Source of the DNA: Mycoavidus sp. HKI
Lineage (GTDB): Bacteria; Pseudomonadota; Gammaproteobacteria; Burkholderiales; Burkholderiaceae
Reading direction: 5' to 3'
Length of the DNA stretch: 64,000 bases
NCBI RefSeq assembly: GCF_020023735.2
Contig: NZ_CP076444.2
Location: 186,001 to 250,000, forward strand
Below, piece by piece: positions 7,518 to 13,821 of this stretch (its first letter is position 1; every line of letters starts with the position of its first letter). Made by a program: the position numbers and the translations under genes. The notes below the pieces were generated by a model. That model was not told the origin of the DNA and did no database searches. It worked only from the letters and a program-made list of their open reading frames with translations.

Positions 7518-10253
7518 ATGCCAGTTATACACGAAAGACGCATGGTATTCGAACTGAGTGATACACCCTTCTACGAAACGCCAGATCGATATAAAGCGAA
7601 TACATCGCATTATATTAATTTGGCAAAAACCTACCTCCCAGAGCGGTGGCGATCAGTTCACCGCGGTGTTTGGAATTACTGTTACCCCCCTAGTAGCACC
7701 ATACCTTCTCAAGGCTGGAAAATTCATCTGAGTGCAACACTCTACAATGCGCGCGCCGTCTTGAGTGCTGCTATACCAGCGCTGGTTGACATGCAGATGG
7801 CCTTTAAGTTCGCAGCTGACCGCACCATTCTTTCCCATATGACCAGTAAAAACTGGGGGCGCGGCGCAAGCGGAAAATTTATCACGGCTTATCCGAAAGA
7901 TGACAACGAATTTCGGGAAATCATTGAGCAGCTCTATACAGCGACCAAAGGCTATATTGGACCGTATATTTTGAGTGATCGCCGTTATAAGGATAGCGCC
8001 GTAGTCCATTACCGATATGGCGGGATGCAAAAAACGCAAATGCTCAATGAGCAAGGCGCACTCAAGGGATACATACTCAAACCATCTGGCGAACGTGTGG
8101 CTGATGAACGGGCACCGGTCTATCAGACGCCAGCATGGCTCGCCGACCCATTCCCTCAGAAAACACAAAACGAAGGAGAAGCAGGAACGCTCAAAGAAGG
8201 GCGCTATTTGATCAAAAAAGCCTTGCAATTTAAGAATTCTGGCGGCATTTATATTGCGACGGATTGCCTACATGACCGCGAAGTCTTGATCAAGGAAGCC
8301 AGAGCATGGATTGGCGGCTCAACGGCCGAGTCGGATGCCGTTGCCCTGCTTAAAAAAGAATACCGTATTCTAAAAATCATGAATGGTACGGGTTATGCGC
8401 CTATTGCTTACGACCTATTTCAAGATTGGGAAAATTGGTTTTTGGTCGAAGAGTATATCGATGGTAAAGATTTAAATAAATTGATGCAAAGTCAATCTAT
8501 TTTGTTGCGCAATCGTTATGACGAAAATGACATTCGCGATTTTCATCAAACTTTCTGCAAAATTTTTCTTCGCATTTCTCACCTAGTCGCTGAGTTCCAT
8601 CAGCGCGGTATTGCGTTATGTGATCTCTCTGCTGGTAACGTTCTGATTTCAGAAGATCTTGAACGGATTACCTTTATCGATTTTGAAGCGGCATGTCAGC
8701 CTGGCATTGACATGTTGACTGGCCTCAGAACGCCTGGCTATACGCCGCTCGATCAGGACGAACAGGTCAAAGCTGAATTCACTAGAGATTATTATGCGCT
8801 GGCGGCCATGATGTTGGCGTTCGCCTTTCCGGCGAATTTATTTTTTCGTCTCATACCCGAGCGCATTGGACAGATAGTTGAAGAACTCTTCGCTGATGCA
8901 TCATTTCCTGAAGAAATCACGCAGGCGGTAGTCGCTGCATTGTCTGCGAACCCAGAGCACCGCCCAACTGCATCTGAGATGCATGCCAAGCTCAAGTCAA
9001 CGAACTGGGACCACGCTGTCACCACTTCCCGCCCTACACCCATGCCAACGCGTAGTCATATTGATACGACCATTGACGGACTGGGCTCCTTCATTGAATC
9101 CCATGCCGATATTTCTCGTGATGATCGTCTATTTCCTTGCGATTACCGCGCGTTTGGAACAAATCCTTTAAGCCTTGGATGTGGCACGTACGGCACACTC
9201 TTTAGCCTGCACCGCGCTGGCTTGCCCATCAATCAAGAATGGCGTGATTGGGCTCGCCGACACCCCATCACGAACGAGCGCTATACGCCCGGTTTCTTGA
9301 TGGGCCAGGCGGGTATTGCATGGGCGCTTATCGAACTAAAGGATACAGAGCAGGCCAGTACACTGTTGCTGCAAGCGCGCTCGCACTCGCTATTTGATCG
9401 TTCTCACGGGCTCTTCGAAGGTCAAGCAGGCTGGGCATTCTCCGCACTCCGGCTATTTTTGGAGACACACGACCAACAGTTTCTAGATGCCTCCACCAGT
9501 GTGGTCGATGAAATACTTTCTCACGCACACACGGATGCCACACGTGGCCTATATTGGCCCTATACCGATGGCAAAGCGCATCTTGGTCTTGGCTACGGTG
9601 CATCTGGCATTGCGCTCGTATTGCTCTACTTAGGGTTGCTCACTAAGCGTGAGCATTATATTGAGGCTGGATTACGCGCGCTGCGTCATGACATTTCGTA
9701 CAGCCAAGACAAGCAAGACGGATATGGCACACGGGGTTGGTCATATACAGCAGATAAACCCTTTCCTACCTTGCCCTACTATATGTACGGGGCAGCAGGC
9801 ATAGGCAGTGTGCTGTTGCGCTATCAACAACTTGCTGGCATCGATGAATTTGATACCGCGCTTGAGGATATCTACGTCGCCACCGACTGTAGGTATTCAC
9901 TCGGATTTGGAAAAGTGATGGGGCTGGCCGGTATCACCGGTTTCCGCCTCGATGCCTATCATTACACCTCTCAGGAACGGCATATTGCCGCTGTGGCGAA
10001 GCTGCTCAAGGGCATTGAGATGTTCCGGGTGCAACGCGAGGAGGGTTTTGCCTATCCAAGCGGCACTTCGATAGACCGGATTTCATGCGATTTTGGGTAT
10101 GGTATTGGGGGCATTCTTGCATTGTTGGCACGCTTACGACAATGGACGCCCGACGAGCTGACGCTAGATCGCTATTTCATAGGTGATCGCCAAACCATGA
10201 GCAACAACATACATGTAGACCTCCTCCATGTTGCCGCACATGCAGGTGCGTAA
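7518..10253 (+). CDS. lanKC: Class III lanthionine synthetase LanKC
   Basis: 911 residues with the three-domain plan of class III synthetases, which phosphorylate Ser/Thr of a precursor, eliminate to dehydroamino acids and cyclise them with Cys. Residues about 1-225 are the N-terminal lyase-type region (PDRYKANTSHYINLAKTYLP, GWKIHLSATLYNARAVLS). A Ser/Thr-kinase domain spans about 230-480: invariant Lys in VLIKEAR (about 259), catalytic loop CDLSAGNVLI (Asp about 369, Asn about 374) and metal-binding FIDFE (Asp about 388). A LanC-like barrel covers about 540-905 with repeated Gly motifs (GQAGIAWAL, YGASGIALVL, YGAAGIGSVL, GYGIGGILAL) but without the Zn-binding Cys/Cys-His, which separates class III from class IV. 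The start has a clear GGAGG 9 bases upstream. Its 3' side abuts IS debris. Confidence 0.92.
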   Translation: MPVIHERRMVFELSDTPFYETPDRYKANTSHYINLAKTYLPERWRSVHRGVWNYCYPPSSTIPSQGWKIHLSATLYNARAVLSAAIPALVDMQMAFKFAADRTILSHMTSKNWGRGASGKFITAYPKDDNEFREIIEQLYTATKGYIGPYILSDRRYKDSAVVHYRYGGMQKTQMLNEQGALKGYILKPSGERVADERAPVYQTPAWLADPFPQKTQNEGEAGTLKEGRYLIKKALQFKNSGGIYIATDCLHDREVLIKEARAWIGGSTAESDAVALLKKEYRILKIMNGTGYAPIAYDLFQDWENWFLVEEYIDGKDLNKLMQSQSILLRNRYDENDIRDFHQTFCKIFLRISHLVAEFHQRGIALCDLSAGNVLISEDLERITFIDFEAACQPGIDMLTGLRTPGYTPLDQDEQVKAEFTRDYYALAAMMLAFAFPANLFFRLIPERIGQIVEELFADASFPEEITQAVVAALSANPEHRPTASEMHAKLKSTNWDHAVTTSRPTPMPTRSHIDTTIDGLGSFIESHADISRDDRLFPCDYRAFGTNPLSLGCGTYGTLFSLHRAGLPINQEWRDWARRHPITNERYTPGFLMGQAGIAWALIELKDTEQASTLLLQARSHSLFDRSHGLFEGQAGWAFSALRLFLETHDQQFLDASTSVVDEILSHAHTDATRGLYWPYTDGKAHLGLGYGASGIALVLLYLGLLTKREHYIEAGLRALRHDISYSQDKQDGYGTRGWSYTADKPFPTLPYYMYGAAGIGSVLLRYQQLAGIDEFDTALEDIYVATDCRYSLGFGKVMGLAGITGFRLDAYHYTSQERHIAAVAKLLKGIEMFRVQREEGFAYPSGTSIDRISCDFGYGIGGILALLARLRQWTPDELTLDRYFIGDRQTMSNNIHVDLLHVAAHAGA

Positions 10254-10274
10254 GGCAGGGCTTCGGCATGAAAT

Positions 10275-10350
10275 GATCAGCGGTCACGATAAATCTATAA
10301 TGACCGGTCACGGTGCTGAAATAGACGGTCACGATGCTCTGAAATACGCA
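10275..10350. repeat. Terminal-repeat array of an IS21-like element (relic end)
   Basis: Three spaced copies of a CGGTCACG-type box occur here. The outermost unit, CGGTCACGATGCTCTGAAA plus TACGCA, is at 10326-10350. The same sequence ends the 114-bp element at 13306-13419. Multiple subterminal repeats of this kind are usual at ends of IS21-family elements; the family assignment is my inference. The unit abuts the IS982 relic at exactly 10350/10351, so one element was inserted into the other. Confidence 0.5.
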
Positions 10351-10531
10351 CCGGAACTCAACAGGCGGTTGCTGGCTAGCGGGAAGCGCAAGCGCTTGGG
10401 GGCGACATATATCTCTTTAGCAGAGTTGATGACACTGGTGGTGCTTTTTCATCAAATACTGCCTTATGCCAAAAAAGCCAACATTGCCTTTACAGTGATC
10501 CTACACCTCTGCTCTTATCCCGAGCTGAGGT
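10351..10531 (+). pseudogene. IS982 relic with large internal deletion
   Basis: The translated start (PELNRRLLASGKRKRLGAT) and [13 protein letters not shown] match the N-terminal region of the intact IS982 transposase at 49990-50865. The sequence then jumps, near 10457, to the transposase C-terminus (ACTGCCTTATGCCAAA, coding CLMPNKP in the intact copy). It ends with CTTATCCCGAGCTGAGGT, which matches the IS982 terminal inverted repeat. About 600 bases of the middle are gone. The 5' end is cut by the IS21-like repeat array. The rest of the gap 10254-10578 is the IS21-like end plus about 45 bases of leader for the WD40 gene. Confidence 0.8.
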
Positions 10532-10578
10532 TAAATCTAGGTATGCTCTGCGCGTAACTTCAGTTATTTAACCTAAAG

Positions 10579-13326
10579 ATGTCTATGTCAGTTTATATTC
10601 CAAGCACTGCTATTCCGTCCTATTCTGTCGTACAAAAACCTCTAACGCCTTCATTATCTTCACTACCGGTTGAAATCCAAGAAGAAGTAGAAAGTCATCT
10701 GGACTCATCTGCCCGGCAGGCGCTCTTTGAAGCGTTGATTACGGTAACGCACCATGGCGAACCTATAGACTCACCTATCCTTAAATTGCACTTGTTGCTG
10801 CATAAGATTCCATCTAAATATCAACAAGCTCTGGCCAGATCAGATGTGAGCTTGCGGACATTTGCGTTGAATCAATTAAAGCTATGGGAATCGAGACAAC
10901 TCGCTCAAGTGGTAGAGGAAGCTAAATTATTTGAGCTATTGCGTCTTGTTGACGATCCAGCCGTATTTGGATTTTTGAGGGAAAAAATCCAACAAGCGCC
11001 GGTTTTAAAACAAAAACTGCTGCATTGGGTCGAACGTTCAAAAACAGAAGAAGTGCAAGCCATCGCGGCGAATGCGCTGACGATCTTGGTGAAAAGCGGT
11101 GTCCAGTTTAATGGAGAGAATTTAAGGGGAATCCGGGTTGCAGGGGCGGATCTGAGTTTTGGGGTATTCGATTCGGCGCAGTTGCAAGGGGCGGATTTGA
11201 GAAACGTCCATTTTCACAATAGCTGGCTGCGCGAAGCGAACTTAAGCGAGGCGCAGATGGCAGGGGTACAGTTTGGCGAATGGCTGTCTCTCCAGGAAGA
11301 GAGCGAGGTGTACTCCTGCGTGTATTCACCAGATGGGAAAACGTTCGCCTTTGGGCTTGGAAATGGCGAGATCAGCGTGTATGCGACTTCGAATTGGGAA
11401 AAAATCCACACCTTACAAGGTCATACCGAGCCTGTTATGAGCGTGGTGTATTCGCCGAACGGGCAGCAAATTGCCTCGGGCAATGCAGACAATACTGTGC
11501 GGCTGTGGGACGCACAAACCGGATCCCTCGCACACACCTTACAAGGGCATACCAACTCTGTTGTGAGCGTGGTGTATTCGCCCAGCGGGCAGCAGATCGC
11601 CTCGGCCAGTTCAGACATGACGGTGCGGCTGTGGGATGCGCAAACCGGGGAACCCGGCCCCACCTTACAAGGGCATAACTCTTCGGTTAGGAGCGTGGTG
11701 TATTCGCCCAGCGGCCAGCAGATTGCCTCGATCAGTTGGGATAAGGCGGTGCGATTGTGGGACGCGCAAACTGGTGCTCCCGGCCCCACTTTACAAGGGC
11801 ATACCTCCTCGGTTTGGAGCGTAGCGTATTCGCCCAGCGGTCAGCAGATCGCCTCGGGCAGTTGGGATAATACGGTGCGATTGTGGGACGCGCAAACTGG
11901 TGCTCCCGGCCCCACCTTACAAGGTCATACCGAGTCTGTTATGAGTGTGGTGTATTCGCCCAGCGGTCAGCAGATCGCCTCGGGCAGTGATGACCATACG
12001 GTGCGGCTGTGGAACACGCAAACCGGGGAACCCGGCCCCACCTTACAAGGGCATACTGGCCGTGTTAGTAGCGTGGTGTATTCGCCCAGCGGTCAGCAGA
12101 TCGCCTCGAGCAGTGAAGACCATACAGTGCGGCTGTGGGACGCGCAAACCGGAGTCCCCGGCCCCACCTTACGAGGGCATACCTACGCTATTAGTAGCGT
12201 GGTGTATTCGCCCAGCGGTCAGCAGATCGCCTCGGGTAGTGAGGGCCATACGGTGCGGCTGTGGGACGCGCAAACCAGAGCCACCGGCCCCATCTTACAA
12301 AGACATACCTCCCCTGTTAGTAGCGTGGTGTATTCACCCAGCGGTCAGCAGATCGCCTCGGGCAGTGAGGACCATACGGTGCGGCTGTGGGACGCGCACA
12401 CCGGAGCCCCTGGCCCCATCTTACGAGGGCATACCGCCTCGGTTTGGAGCGTAGCGTATTCGCCCAGCGGTCAGCAGATCGCTTCGGGCAGCCAGGACAA
12501 GAAGATGCGACTGTGGGACGCGCACACCGGAGCCCCTGGCCCTATCTTACGAGGGCATACCTACGCGGTTAGGAGCGTAGCGTATTCGCCCAGCGGTCAG
12601 CAGATCGCCTCCGGCAGTGTGGATAAGACGGTGCGGCTGTGGGACGCACAAACCGGAGCCCCCGGCCCCACCTTGCTAGGTCATACCCACCCTGTTTATA
12701 GCGTGGTGTATTCGCCTAGCGGCCAGCAGATCGCCTCCGGCAGTCGGGACAGGACGGTGCGGCTGTGGGACGCACAAACCGGAGCCCCCGGCCCCACCTT
12801 ACAAGGACATACCGACAGAGTTTGGAGCGTGGCGTATTCGCCCAGCGGTCAGCAGATCGCCTCGGGCAGTGTGGACAAGACGGTACGACTGTGGGATGCG
12901 CAAACCGGCACCCCCGGCCCCACCTTGCTAGGCCATACTCACTCTGTTTATAGCGTGGCGTATTCACCCAGCGGCCAGCAACTCGCCTCGAGCGGTGAAG
13001 ACCAAACGGTGCGGCTGTGGGGTGTGGCCTCCGGCCAGTGTTTATCGGTGCTGCGAGGTTTTCATGGAAGAGTCAATAGCGTCGCCTGGGAAACGACATC
13101 CAGTGGCACTTATTTGGTGACCGGCTGTGACGATAAATCTGTTCGCGTATGGCAGGTCATAGCAGAGAAAGATCGTCATCAGGTACGTCTGTGCTGGAGT
13201 TCGATGCCTGACAGACTGACCGTGTTGAATACCTTTATCCAGGACGTGCAAGGCTTAAGCTGCGTAAACAAAAAGCTTTTGACGCAACGTGGAGCCGCGG
13301 TTGAGTGCGTATTTCAGCGATCGTGA
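10579..13326 (+). CDS. F-box-like / pentapeptide / WD40 repeat protein (copy 1)
   Basis: 915 residues, not a recognised named gene. Residues about 28-60 (LPVEIQEEVESHLDSSARQAL) have the Leu-Pro-x-Glu-Ile...Leu spacing of an F-box-like helix. Residues 60-175 are helical. Residues 180-235 are pentapeptide-type repeats (A-D-L-S-F, A-D-L-R-N, A-N-L-S-E). From 244 to about 865 there are 15 WD40 units of 42 residues with the core VYSPSGQQIASGS and TVRLWDAQTG, the first and last degenerate. That is about two seven-bladed propellers. The final residues ECVFQRS come from a MITE-like element fused at 13306; the paralogue at 13822 instead ends LSDLA. There is no signal peptide. The role is unknown; scaffold or host-directed function is inference. 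Confidence 0.85.
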   Translation: MSMSVYIPSTAIPSYSVVQKPLTPSLSSLPVEIQEEVESHLDSSARQALFEALITVTHHGEPIDSPILKLHLLLHKIPSKYQQALARSDVSLRTFALNQLKLWESRQLAQVVEEAKLFELLRLVDDPAVFGFLREKIQQAPVLKQKLLHWVERSKTEEVQAIAANALTILVKSGVQFNGENLRGIRVAGADLSFGVFDSAQLQGADLRNVHFHNSWLREANLSEAQMAGVQFGEWLSLQEESEVYSCVYSPDGKTFAFGLGNGEISVYATSNWEKIHTLQGHTEPVMSVVYSPNGQQIASGNADNTVRLWDAQTGSLAHTLQGHTNSVVSVVYSPSGQQIASASSDMTVRLWDAQTGEPGPTLQGHNSSVRSVVYSPSGQQIASISWDKAVRLWDAQTGAPGPTLQGHTSSVWSVAYSPSGQQIASGSWDNTVRLWDAQTGAPGPTLQGHTESVMSVVYSPSGQQIASGSDDHTVRLWNTQTGEPGPTLQGHTGRVSSVVYSPSGQQIASSSEDHTVRLWDAQTGVPGPTLRGHTYAISSVVYSPSGQQIASGSEGHTVRLWDAQTRATGPILQRHTSPVSSVVYSPSGQQIASGSEDHTVRLWDAHTGAPGPILRGHTASVWSVAYSPSGQQIASGSQDKKMRLWDAHTGAPGPILRGHTYAVRSVAYSPSGQQIASGSVDKTVRLWDAQTGAPGPTLLGHTHPVYSVVYSPSGQQIASGSRDRTVRLWDAQTGAPGPTLQGHTDRVWSVAYSPSGQQIASGSVDKTVRLWDAQTGTPGPTLLGHTHSVYSVAYSPSGQQLASSGEDQTVRLWGVASGQCLSVLRGFHGRVNSVAWETTSSGTYLVTGCDDKSVRVWQVIAEKDRHQVRLCWSSMPDRLTVLNTFIQDVQGLSCVNKKLLTQRGAAVECVFQRS
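11308..13160 (+). repeat. WD40 repeat array, copy 1 (126-bp units)
   Basis: Fifteen tandem units of about 126 bases, one per 42-residue blade. Inner units are strongly alike at the DNA level, with the recurrent string CCCAGCGGTCAGCAGATCGC in most copies. Variation concentrates at the four to five codons between GHT and SVVYSP (for example TEPV, SSVR, TYAI, THPV) and at the residue pair before TVRLW. Confidence 0.9.
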
Positions 13327-13419
13327 CCGCCAGTTTCAGAGTTATCGTGACCGATAAAGTGATGCAAGCGAAGGTGTTAAGATTGTACATAAATCGGTCA
13401 CGATGCTCTGAAATACGCA
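13306..13419. mobile_element. 114-bp MITE-like element with IS21-type ends
   Basis: It starts TGCGTATTTCAGCGATCGTG and ends with the inverted partner (reverse complement begins TGCGTATTTCAGAGCATCGT). Each end is followed by a second GTGACCG-type box, as in the array at 10275-10350. There is no coding capacity. It sits over the last 7 codons of the first WD40 gene and supplies their sequence and stop codon. No clear target duplication is visible. Confidence 0.6.
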
Positions 13420-13591
13420 ACCTAACACGTTTAAAAATAACGTTAAGTTTTTTCTGAATAGTAGAGCGCAAAACGAAAGGGTTAAGATTATTGTAGATGT
13501 TTTTCAGAGCTGTTTTTTGTTGAGAGTTGCTGGCTGGATTTGCCAATAAACGTTGAACAGGGGTTTCTGATTTGGCATGCTTTTTCATCAT
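13420..13591 (-). pseudogene. C-terminal fragment of an integrase-type transposase
   Basis: The minus strand reads HAKSETPVQRLLANPASN, then KTALKNIYNNLNPFVLR and IQKKLNVIF. This is the typical tail of IS481/ISNCY-like integrase-core transposases ('TP-QRLL--P...L-PF-L...I--KL'). It is cut at 13419 by the MITE-like element and has a stop directly upstream in frame, with weaker traces in another frame to about 13640. The remainder of the gap to 13821 shows nothing else I can name. Family assignment is from motif memory only. Confidence 0.5.
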
Positions 13592-13821
13592 TGATAATTA
13601 TCCTTTCTTCGGTTACCAATGATGTGAGTCAACGTATTATTTTTTACCACTCTTGGGTTACTTTTAATGTGTGGCAACTCGAAGCCAATCACCGTCGGTG
13701 GTTTTGTTCAACTGTGTCGAAGAAAGCATATAAAATTCGACCGCTCACATCGTGGGTTGAAAGTAGCCCAGGCTGACTGGGATGATTTAAACCAAGCTTT
13801 TAAATAAATAAGAGAATCTTG

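Noticed and set aside
13540..13776. 78-codon frame before the second WD40 gene
   Set aside because: No ribosome-binding site or family pattern; it overlaps the transposase fragment on the other strand.
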